Assembly (NCBI GenBank): GCA_903822375.1
Contig: CAIJOU010000106.1
Location: forward strand, 1-7,284
Reading direction: 5' to 3'
Source of the DNA: Candidatus Hydrogenedentota bacterium
GTDB lineage: Bacteria > Hydrogenedentota > Hydrogenedentia > Hydrogenedentales > CAITNO01
DNA: 7,284 bases
Made by a program: the position numbers and the translations under genes. Under the pieces are notes generated by a model that saw only the letters and a program-made list of their open reading frames with translations, had not been told where the DNA came from and searched no databases. Positions within the stretch are counted from its first letter, which is position 1; the number at the start of each line of letters is the position of its first letter. Below are positions 1 to 4,606 of this stretch, in pieces.

Positions 1-176
1 GCCATAGCTTGGCCCGCTTCTATTTTGGCAAGATCGTCGGCCGAGAAATGGAACTCGCTTTCGAGTCCGTCCCGCATTCCGGGCGGCAGAGCCTGTCCTG
101 GAGCGCTAATCGCCCACAGACAACCCAGTGCGGACAGCAAGGAAAAGGCGGCGCTCTGCCAGGCGTTGGGCGCCAT
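1..176 (-). CDS. Possible N-terminal fragment of a different secreted protein
   Basis: Read on the minus strand from an ATG at 176-174, the frame stays open to base 1 and gives a hydrophobic stretch (SLLSALGCLWAISAPGQA, about residues 13-30) like a signal peptide. It is followed by LPPGMRDGLESEF and FSADDLAKIEAGQAMA, which look like real mature protein. No Shine-Dalgarno precedes the ATG, and bases ~130-176 overlap convincing HEAT-repeat coding on the other strand, so only bases 1 to ~131 are credible. This is either a shadow that happens to look good, or the beginning of a neighbour joined head-on to the HEAT gene by rearrangement or assembly error. Product not recognised. Confidence 0.25.
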   Translation of the reverse strand, partial: MAPNAWQSAAFSLLSALGCLWAISAPGQALPPGMRDGLESEFHFSADDLAKIEAGQAM

Positions 177-1494
177 CGCCGACGACACGGCGCTGGTCGC
201 GCTCGGCGAGGTCGCCATCTCGGCCGACGGCCCGGCGGCAAAGGCCGCCGTGGACGCGATGGCCGCATGGCCCACGCCCGCCCCGCTCGAACAGGTGCAT
301 GCGCTGGCCAAGTCCGCCACGGGCGACACCGCCACGGCGGCGCTGCGCGGCATGATGCGCCTGCTCGGCCTGAAATCGGACCGGCCCAAGGACGAAACCG
401 TCAGGATGTACGCCGAGGCGCTGACCATGGCGAAGACGCCCGAAGATCGGGCCACCGTGATTGAAGGACTCGGCGAAACCGGCGACGCGGCCGCGTTGCC
501 CACGATCTACGACGCACTGAACGACGCGCAGAACGTCGTGGCCGAGGCGGCGGTCAAGGCGCTGGGCATCTGGCCTGACGCCACGCCAACCGACAAACTG
601 GCCGCCATCGCCAAGGACAAGAACTCGCCGCGGCAAATCACCGCACTGCGCGGCTACGTGCGGCTGGTTGGACTCGATGCGGCCCGGCCGACGGACGAGA
701 CCGTTGCGCTGTACCGGGAGGCCATGGCGCTTGCGGCAAACCCGGACGAGCAGAAGCGCGTCATGTCCGCGTTGGGCACGACGCAAAACGTCGGCGGACT
801 GCTGCTCGCGTCCGAGTATCTCAACGACCCGAACCTGAGCGAGGAGGCGGCCGTGGCCGTGGTCAAGATTGCCAAGTCGCTGGCCGGCATCAACCCGGAC
901 GAGGTGAAGATGATCATGCGGGTGGTGGCTGCCCAAAGCAAGAACGAGTACGTGAAGAAGCAGTCCAGCGAACTGATCGAACAGGCCGCGAAGTACGAGG
1001 ACTATCTTACCGGGTGGCAGGTATCGGGACCCTATACGGCGGCGGGCAAGAAGGGCGACGAATTGTTTGACATGCCCTTCGCGCCGGAGCAGGAAGGCGC
1101 CCACGCCGAGTGGAAAGCGGTGCCCTTGGGCACGAACGCCGCCATGCCGTTCCTGGTGGAGATAGACAAGGCCATCGAAACCGGCAATGACCGCGTCGCC
1201 TACCTGCGCACCTTCGTCCACGCCGACAAGGACACGGAAGCGTTGCTCGAACTGGGCAGCGACGACGGCGCCAAGGTGTGGATCAACGGACAGCAGGTGC
1301 TTGCGAACAACACCATTCGTCCCGTGAAGCCCGCCTCGGACAACGCGAAAGTCCAGCTCAAGTCGGGTTGGAACACTATCCTGATGAAGATCACGCAGGG
1401 CGGCGGACAATGGGGCGCCTGCGCGCGCCTGCGCACCGCCGACGGCACCGGTCCCCTGACGGGCCTCAAGTTCGCGTCCACGCCGCAGAAATAG
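1..1494 (+). CDS. HEAT-repeat protein with C-terminal PA14-like module, 5' partial
   Basis: The frame is open from base 1 to a TAG at 1492-1494, with no ATG or ribosome site near its beginning, so the true start is missing. Counting from base 1, residues ~45-330 are alternating Ala/Leu-rich helices of HEAT type. A motif with LRG, L-GL, RP-DETV, Y-EA and P-[ED] occurs twice, 101 residues apart (bases 343 and 646), marking an internal duplication. Residues ~333-364 carry the 'W-VSGPY ... LFDMPFAPE' stretch, and ~418-480 carry LGSDDGAKVWINGQQ and an LKSGWN ... QGGGQWG segment. The last two resemble PA14-like carbohydrate or ligand-binding ends common in planctomycete and Hydrogenedentota secreted proteins. 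HEAT repeats are protein-interaction scaffolds; no catalytic residues are visible. Residues 1-43 are Ser/Arg-rich, low in GC at third codon positions, and probably not part of this protein. Specific function is unknown. Confidence 0.8.
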   Translation, partial: AIAWPASILARSSAEKWNSLSSPSRIPGGRACPGALIAHRQPSADSKEKAALCQALGAIADDTALVALGEVAISADGPAAKAAVDAMAAWPTPAPLEQVHALAKSATGDTATAALRGMMRLLGLKSDRPKDETVRMYAEALTMAKTPEDRATVIEGLGETGDAAALPTIYDALNDAQNVVAEAAVKALGIWPDATPTDKLAAIAKDKNSPRQITALRGYVRLVGLDAARPTDETVALYREAMALAANPDEQKRVMSALGTTQNVGGLLLASEYLNDPNLSEEAAVAVVKIAKSLAGINPDEVKMIMRVVAAQSKNEYVKKQSSELIEQAAKYEDYLTGWQVSGPYTAAGKKGDELFDMPFAPEQEGAHAEWKAVPLGTNAAMPFLVEIDKAIETGNDRVAYLRTFVHADKDTEALLELGSDDGAKVWINGQQVLANNTIRPVKPASDNAKVQLKSGWNTILMKITQGGGQWGACARLRTADGTGPLTGLKFASTPQK

Positions 1495-1536
1495 CACCCG
1501 TCCTGAATCATCCGCCGGCCCCGGTGCCGGGAGCAT

Positions 1537-1572
1537 AAAAAGGGCGCGCAGCACATTTGCTGTGCGCCCTTT
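1537..1572. terminator. Bidirectional intrinsic terminator
   Basis: A 15-bp stem (1539-1553 with 1558-1572, one G-U pair) closes a 4-base CATT loop. On the plus strand the stem ends in TTT; on the minus strand the flanking A run gives five U residues. It lies 42 bases after the HEAT-gene stop and 48 bases beyond the pseudopilin stop, so it can terminate both convergent genes. Confidence 0.9.
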
Positions 1573-1620
1573 CTGACTGTTGTCGGGCTTGTCGCTTGAA
1601 CCGCGGCGGGTTCGGACAGA

Positions 1621-2502
1621 CTACTGAAGCGCATCCATCAACTGGGGCATGGCTTTGCAGACCGGCCAGTCGCTCGGATACTTCAGGAAGCTGACGTGGC
1701 CGTCCATGTACAGCACGTTGCCGCCGCCGGGGATGTGGCTGAAATAGCTGAAGTCGCCGTTGGCCGGCGTCCAGATGGTGTCCCACTGGACCGGAATGTC
1801 GCTCTGCGCCTTGCTGCTTGCCCCCGCGTTGTTGATGTCCGTAATAAAGAAGCGCTCAATGCCTTCGCGCAAACGGTAAACCGTTTTGTTTTCGCCCTGC
1901 AGGTTCGTAAAGGGAATGTCCTTGTCAAAATTCGCGCCCGTCACATCCGTGTTCCCCTTGATGGTATAGCCCACCGCCAGCAGGAATTTGGTGTCGAATA
2001 TCGCGAAGGCGCCCCCCATGCTGTTCTGGTCCACGTTTTGCTGCAGGATGTCCTTGATGTTGAGCGCCCAGCCGTAGTACGTGTACGACACCTCCCAGAA
2101 CCGGCACGGGTCGACGATTCCGTTCGTCTTGAACTTCTCCGCCTGTTTCTGGCCGTCGGCGTCTGACGGGCAGATAATGATGTTGTAGTCCGTCATGTAC
2201 TCGGGGTACACCGATTTGCCGTCAAAGAACTGGTTGATGTTGTTCGCCACGGTGCAGTACACCCCGTCAATGCCGGTGTTGGGCAGTGTTCTCAGCATGC
2301 TGGGAAAACTCATGCCCCGGCTCTCGTTCGAGTACATCTTGAAAACGAGGCCCAACTGTTTGAGGTTGTTCGCGCAGCTGGACCGCCTTGCGGCTTCGCG
2401 GGCGCGCGCCAGCGCCGGAAGCAGAATTGCGGCCAGAATGCCGATGATTGCGATAACCACCAGCAGTTCGATCAGGGTAAAGCCTTTCGACGCGTGTTTC
2501 AT
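1621..2502 (-). CDS. Type II secretion/type IV pilin-like pseudopilin (DUF1559-like, H-x10-DG)
   Basis: The 293-residue protein begins MKHASKG, then FTLIELLVVIAIIGILAAI. This is a classic class III prepilin leader: cleavage after Gly7, N-methylated Phe8, Glu12 as Glu5 of the mature chain, and one N-terminal transmembrane helix (8-29). The following AREAARRSSCANNLKQLG segment and the C-terminal H256-x10-D267-G268 motif (in GGGNVLYMDGHV) match the prepilin-type N-terminal plus H-X9-DG-associated proteins that are highly multiplied in Planctomycetes, Verrucomicrobia and Hydrogenedentota. It should sit in the inner membrane or a pseudopilus after prepilin-peptidase processing; the role of individual copies is unknown. 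The start at 2502 is chosen because the leader begins there and a GGAAGGAG ribosome site precedes it; a longer upstream frame to 2628 has no such support. It has five cysteines (43, 83, 111, 133, 282). No secretion genes are adjacent, so it is an orphan copy. Confidence 0.9.
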   Translation of the reverse strand: MKHASKGFTLIELLVVIAIIGILAAILLPALARAREAARRSSCANNLKQLGLVFKMYSNESRGMSFPSMLRTLPNTGIDGVYCTVANNINQFFDGKSVYPEYMTDYNIIICPSDADGQKQAEKFKTNGIVDPCRFWEVSYTYYGWALNIKDILQQNVDQNSMGGAFAIFDTKFLLAVGYTIKGNTDVTGANFDKDIPFTNLQGENKTVYRLREGIERFFITDINNAGASSKAQSDIPVQWDTIWTPANGDFSYFSHIPGGGNVLYMDGHVSFLKYPSDWPVCKAMPQLMDALQ

Positions 2503-2520
2503 AAGTGCCCTTCTCCTTCC

Positions 2521-2542
2521 TGGACTCTCAATTGAGACTCCA
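2521..2542. repeat. 22-base near-perfect palindrome upstream of the pseudopilin ribosome site
   Basis: The core TCTCAATTGAGA (2526-2537) is a perfect 12-base palindrome. Pairing extends to 2521 and 2542 with only one mismatched pair (2525/2538). On the pseudopilin mRNA it would form a 9-bp stem with an AATT loop directly upstream of GGAAGGAG. It could be an operator for a dimeric regulator or an mRNA 5' hairpin; which is not decidable here. Confidence 0.55.
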
Positions 2543-2656
2543 TTGTGAACGCATTGGCAAGCGTGCCGGTTCAGGGGATATTCGACGGTCGCCGAACCTC
2601 TCAAGCGGCTGCGGTCGGTTGCAGTCACCCGTTCAAGTGCGCGCTCTTGGAGGCAT

Positions 2657-2668
2657 GACAGGCCTGTC
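2657..2668. repeat. 12-base perfect palindrome GACAGGCCTGTC
   Basis: A perfect inverted repeat in the gene-free region, sharing its AGGCCT centre with a second 10-base palindrome CAAGGCCTTG at 2703-2712, 46 bases away. The pair could be binding sites for one regulator or leader hairpins. No known regulator matches confidently. Confidence 0.35.
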
Positions 2669-2709
2669 GTGTGGTGAAAGTGTTGAGAAAAAGTTGCATT
2701 GCCAAGGCC

Positions 2710-2737
2710 TTGTCACTGTGTGCCCCATCCATATAGT
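2710..2737 (+). promoter_or_regulatory. Candidate sigma-70-type promoter on the plus strand
   Basis: TTGTCA (2710-2715, 5 of 6 to consensus) and TATAGT (2732-2737, 5 of 6) are separated by 16 bases, predicting a start near 2744. No plus-strand gene lies downstream before 3491. The transcript would run into a GC-rich hairpin at 2818-2833 and otherwise antisense to the DinB-like gene. It faces the minus-strand promoter at 2813-2841. Confidence 0.35.
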
Positions 2738-2743
2738 GTGACC

Positions 2744-2836
2744 GGCCCCGGCGTTTTATCGCTTGGCCAGTCCCAAGCAATACTTCCAGTCGACAATTGT
2801 CCCGACCTTTTCAATTTACGCGCACCCGCGCGTTTT
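2744..2836 (+). ncRNA. Hypothetical ~90-nt small RNA antisense to the pseudopilin leader
   Basis: This is bounded by the plus-strand promoter (TATAGT at 2732-2737) and a terminator-like hairpin, ACGCGC-ACCC-GCGCGT (2818-2833), followed by a four-T run (2833-2836). An internal hairpin GCTTGG/CCAAGC lies at 2761-2778. About 60 bases would be complementary to the start of the predicted pseudopilin leader. The T run is short, and a CCGG/CCGG hairpin followed by TTTT near 2743-2757 could end transcription even earlier. No known RNA family is recognised. Confidence 0.2.
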
Positions 2837-2841
2837 GTCAA
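2813..2841 (-). promoter_or_regulatory. Candidate sigma-70-type promoter for the pseudopilin gene
   Basis: On the minus strand a perfect TTGACA (2841-2836) is followed by a 17-base spacer and TAAATT (2818-2813, 4 of 6 to TATAAT), predicting a start near 2806. The spacer is almost entirely the inverted repeat ACGCGC-ACCC-GCGCGT, an ideal position for a repressor. The distance to the pseudopilin ATG is about 300 bases. Confidence 0.5.
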
Positions 2842-2857
2842 TCCCTTTAGCGCGCGG
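2826..2857. repeat. Inverted repeat CCGCGCG-N18-CGCGCGG around the -35 box
   Basis: Arms 2826-2832 and 2851-2857 are perfect complements and bracket the minus-strand TTGACA (2836-2841). The left arm overlaps the other inverted repeat at 2818-2833. It could be an operator, or a weak terminator for the upstream DinB-like gene, although no U tract follows on that strand. Confidence 0.3.
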
Positions 2858-2922
2858 ATTCCTGAATATGGGCCGAATCGGGCTGATACAGGGCGGCTCG
2901 CCGGGCGGGGGTGCATTTCGTT

Positions 2923-3453
2923 TCACGCGCTGTTGCTTCCCTGTTCCGGGTTCGCCGGTTTCCAGAAGGGTTCATAACGGTCACCCGTGAACATGTGCGT
3001 GATGTAGGAAACCTGCAGGGCGTGGCCTTCGAGATGGGCGATGGTGCTGTAGATCGCCGCCAGCCCGGTTGTGTCGAATCCCTGAATGCGCCGCGGCTGG
3101 ACAAGGACGCTTCCGGAGATTCCCTGCAGCAGGGAGTCGATGCGCACGAACAGGTCATCCAGAATCGTCTGCAATGCTTCTCTTGAGACGGACCCGGTTG
3201 CGGCAAACTCAGACGGCCGGTCTCTCACGTCTTCTTCGCCTCCAATCCCATGCAGGAACCATTGTCTGAGATTGCCGCAAAGATGGAGAATGATGTTTCC
3301 AATGCAGTTCACATGCGGGTTGGGACGCCGCCAAATCTGCTCTTCGTCGAGCTGCCGAAGGCAGTGCGCAATGCGCCGAAACTCCTGCGCAAGCGCCTGC
3401 CGCGTTTCTTCAACAAAGGCTTGGGCTGTTTCGCCACGCTCTTTGCCTGCCAT
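2923..3453 (-). CDS. DinB-like protein of the DUF1572 family
   Basis: The 176-residue cytoplasmic protein is predicted to be a four-helix bundle. It opens with an ETRQALAQEFRRIAHCLRQL helix, then WRRPNPH-N-IGNIILHLCGNLRQWF and GGEEDVRDRP-EF, phrases typical of DUF1572 members of the DinB/YfiT metalloenzyme-like superfamily. Three histidines, His57 in the ILHLCGN helix and His140 and His144 in AHLEGH, fit the usual metal triad. Family members are thought to be metal-dependent, some acting as thiol-dependent transferases, but this subgroup has no established reaction. The length is complete for the family. The ATG at 3453 has an AAAGGA ribosome site 8 bases upstream. It is divergent from the secreted gene at 3622 and 420 bases from the pseudopilin gene, so it is probably transcribed alone. 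Confidence 0.88.
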   Translation of the reverse strand: MAGKERGETAQAFVEETRQALAQEFRRIAHCLRQLDEEQIWRRPNPHVNCIGNIILHLCGNLRQWFLHGIGGEEDVRDRPSEFAATGSVSREALQTILDDLFVRIDSLLQGISGSVLVQPRRIQGFDTTGLAAIYSTIAHLEGHALQVSYITHMFTGDRYEPFWKPANPEQGSNSA

Positions 3454-3461
3454 AAGATCCG

Positions 3462-3479
3462 TCCTTTCCGTTCAAAGGA
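3462..3479. promoter_or_regulatory. Inverted repeat whose arms are ribosome sites on both strands
   Basis: TCCTTT (3462-3467) and AAAGGA (3474-3479) are perfect complements with a 6-base loop. On the minus strand one arm is the AAAGGA ribosome site of the DinB-like gene. On the plus strand the other is the AAAGGAG preceding the short ORF at 3491. As RNA the stem would pair the minus-strand ribosome site with its own upstream arm, which could reduce translation. Confidence 0.35.
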
Positions 3480-3490
3480 GAACGACATCC

Positions 3491-3565
3491 ATGCACCCCG
3501 TGCATTCGCACTTGCAGCACTTCCCGGACACCACAGACGGCCATCAGAGCCCTATCCAATCTTGA
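3491..3565 (+). CDS. Possible 24-residue His-rich small ORF
   Basis: An ATG at 3491 follows AAAGGAG (3474-3480) by 10 bases and reads to a TGA at 3563-3565. The peptide is MHPVHSHLQHFPDTTDGHQS plus PIQS, with five histidines in 24 residues, no hydrophobic segment and no recognised family. It ends 56 bases before the secreted-protein ATG and could be a leader peptide. The ribosome site may simply be the symmetric arm of the inverted repeat at 3462-3479, so translation is uncertain. Confidence 0.25.
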   Translation: MHPVHSHLQHFPDTTDGHQSPIQS

Positions 3566-3572
3566 GGAACGC

Positions 3573-3585
3573 GTATACAATATAC
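3573..3585. promoter_or_regulatory. AT-rich palindrome with -10-like TATACAAT
   Basis: GTATA-CAA-TATAC is a perfect 5-3-5 inverted repeat, and the only AT-rich patch in the divergent spacer. It contains TACAAT, usable as a -10 for the secreted gene starting at 3622. The matching -35 at 17 bases, TATCCA, is poor (3 of 6), so an activator or another sigma factor would be needed. It could also serve the divergent DinB-like gene. Confidence 0.3.
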
Positions 3586-3621
3586 CCGAAACAGGGAAAC
3601 GGCCTGACGGGGAACGAGCCC

Positions 3622-4452
3622 ATGGTTCGGACAAGATTGAGCATTATATCGCTGGCGCTAGGCACCAGCAGCCTGCTGTTTTGCCTGGCAGCGGTTGCGG
3701 AAGGGGACGATTGGATCTATACGGGTCTCCGCATGGACCGGCTGTTTGAGAAACTGGGGGAAAAGGCGCCTGTGCGCAAAATTGTCAACACGCAGGGGGC
3801 TGGATATGAGGGAATATCCGTCGCTGTTCTGCCAACCGTTGCACTGGCCCACGAACATTACGAGTGTGTACGGAGAATTTTGCCGATTGCAGCGGATGGG
3901 CCGTCTGAGCCCATTGGCGATGAGGCGGCGATATATGGCCGGGGAAGCACCACGTTTGTGCGTGTGCGGAACATTGTCTTCTCTTTCAATGGGTCGTCAA
4001 GCCAATGGGCAACAGACCGGGCGAAGAAGATCGTGGGGGTCATTGAATCCTGCCCGGAGGCGGCTCCGAAAGGCCGGTTCAACCCGGCACCGAGGATCAT
4101 CTCCATCGGATTGCCGCCGCGCATAGCCGGGGGAATGACGACAATCGTTGTGAAACCTGTCGTCGAGGGTCTTGGGAATCCAGAAGACGTGATGGTGTGG
4201 GCGGACGGGTGCGGCGTGTTCGGCCTCGGGAACGGTCTCGGGAACGGTCACTGCACGCTCATTCCGCAACACGGTCGTTTGGGCGGCCTGTATAAAGAGC
4301 AACTCGAACTCGCTTTCATAGTCTCCGGTACGGGCGGCAAGACCTGTGTCCATATGGTGGCCGTAAATCCGGAGAATGTCCTCGTCAGCAAAGACGGGGA
4401 AATAGAGTTCTCCGGGACCAATGAGTCTACGCCTGCGCAACCGCAGCATTAA
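3622..4452 (+). CDS. Secreted protein of unknown function
   Basis: The 276-residue protein begins with a signal peptide: MVRTR, a hydrophobic core (residues 6-23), and an A24-V25-A26 cleavage site before EGDDW. Cys21 is preceded by Phe, so it is not a lipobox. The mature chain has an N-terminal part (30-145) ending in a strand-rich VRVRNIVFSFNGSSSQ and then a helix. A Pro-rich linker follows (~147-167), then a second strand-rich part (170-265) that could be a beta-sandwich. Five mature cysteines (82, 144, 197, 211, 242) could form disulfides. I recognise no family and see no catalytic motif. The frame is open back to 3250, but that part is antisense to the DinB-like gene; the ATG at 3622 begins the signal peptide and has GGGGA about 10 bases upstream. 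Third-position GC is visibly lower than in the flanking HEAT and GH36 genes. Confidence 0.75.
   Translation: MVRTRLSIISLALGTSSLLFCLAAVAEGDDWIYTGLRMDRLFEKLGEKAPVRKIVNTQGAGYEGISVAVLPTVALAHEHYECVRRILPIAADGPSEPIGDEAAIYGRGSTTFVRVRNIVFSFNGSSSQWATDRAKKIVGVIESCPEAAPKGRFNPAPRIISIGLPPRIAGGMTTIVVKPVVEGLGNPEDVMVWADGCGVFGLGNGLGNGHCTLIPQHGRLGGLYKEQLELAFIVSGTGGKTCVHMVAVNPENVLVSKDGEIEFSGTNESTPAQPQH
4225..4248 (+). repeat. Perfect 12-base tandem duplication in the secreted protein gene
   Basis: CTCGGGAACGGT occurs twice head to tail (4225-4236, 4237-4248), in frame, giving LGNG-LGNG at residues 202-209 between Cys197 and Cys211. Perfect nucleotide identity suggests a recent slippage duplication. It lengthens a probable Gly/Asn loop by four residues. 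Confidence 0.9.
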
Positions 4453-4502
4453 GCCCGCTGCCCGAAACCGGGCTGCGCCCGGCGCTCGCTACCCTCTCTT
4501 CA

Positions 4503-4518
4503 CCGTCGCAGTCGACGG
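4503..4518. repeat. Inverted repeat CCGTCG-CAGT-CGACGG upstream of the GH36 gene
   Basis: A perfect 6-4-6 inverted repeat about 66-80 bases before the predicted transcription start of the glycosidase gene. The position suits an activator or a sugar-responsive regulator site, though no specific regulator is recognised. It could also be a hairpin downstream of the secreted gene, but no T run follows. Confidence 0.3.
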
Positions 4519-4549
4519 ATATGTGCCTCTGAAAGCAATACACTTCCCC

Positions 4550-4577
4550 TTGCGCCCGCGGCCCCAGTCGCGATAAT
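4550..4577 (+). promoter_or_regulatory. Candidate promoter of the GH36 gene
   Basis: GATAAT (4572-4577, 5 of 6 to the -10 consensus) lies 16 bases after TTGCGC (4550-4555, a weak -35 matching at TTG). The predicted start near 4584 leaves a leader of about 23 bases before the ATG at 4607, so the glycosidase is probably transcribed independently of the secreted gene. Confidence 0.35.
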
Positions 4578-4591
4578 CTTCATCGCCAACC

Positions 4592-4605
4592 GAAAGGACG
4601 CTTTC
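4592..4605 (+). promoter_or_regulatory. Ribosome site inside a small hairpin, GH36 gene
   Basis: AAAGGA (4593-4598), 8 bases before the ATG, fixes the start at 4607. GAAAG-GACG-CTTTC is a perfect 5-bp inverted repeat that would pair part of this ribosome site with the bases just before the start codon. The stem is short and its effect is uncertain. Confidence 0.5.
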
Positions 4606-4606
4606 C

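Larger units (their letters stand above)
2503..2806 (-). promoter_or_regulatory. Putative ~300-nt 5' leader of the pseudopilin gene
   Basis: If the minus-strand promoter at 2813-2841 is used, transcription would begin near 2806 and leave about 300 untranslated bases. This stretch has no coding support but contains a hairpin GCTTGG/CCAAGC (2761-2778), the palindromes CAAGGCCTTG (2703-2712) and GACAGGCCTGTC (2657-2668), and a 22-base near-palindrome just before the ribosome site. I recognise no known riboswitch class. A weaker alternative promoter inside it (TTGAGA at 2599-2604, 18-base spacer, TATCCC at 2575-2580) would shorten the leader to about 66 bases. The remaining gene-free bases, 2858-2922, show nothing further. 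Confidence 0.3.

Noticed and set aside
106..1554. 482-codon open frame on the minus strand
   Set aside because: It is antisense to the HEAT-repeat gene, has an Arg/Gly/His-rich shadow composition, no ribosome site and crosses the terminator at 1537-1572. High GC keeps antisense frames open.
2555..2570. Sigma-54-like TGGCA...TGCC pattern
   Set aside because: The GG-to-GC spacing is 9 rather than the required 12 bases; it is only a small inverted repeat.
2503..2628. Upstream extension of the pseudopilin frame
   Set aside because: It would put 42 residues before the prepilin leader and ignore the strong GGAAGGAG site serving the ATG at 2502.
2505..2990. Several plus-strand open frames of 75-92 codons in the gene-free region
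   Set aside because: None has a ribosome site, membrane segment or family-like composition, and they overlap the promoters and palindromes.
3250..3621. Upstream extension of the secreted-protein frame
   Set aside because: Bases 3250-3453 are antisense to the DinB-like gene, and the extension would bury a good signal peptide 124 residues inside the protein.
4452..4474. Hairpin AGCCCG/CGGGCT directly after the secreted-gene stop
   Set aside because: Short stem, alternative nested pairing and no T run, so not called as a terminator.
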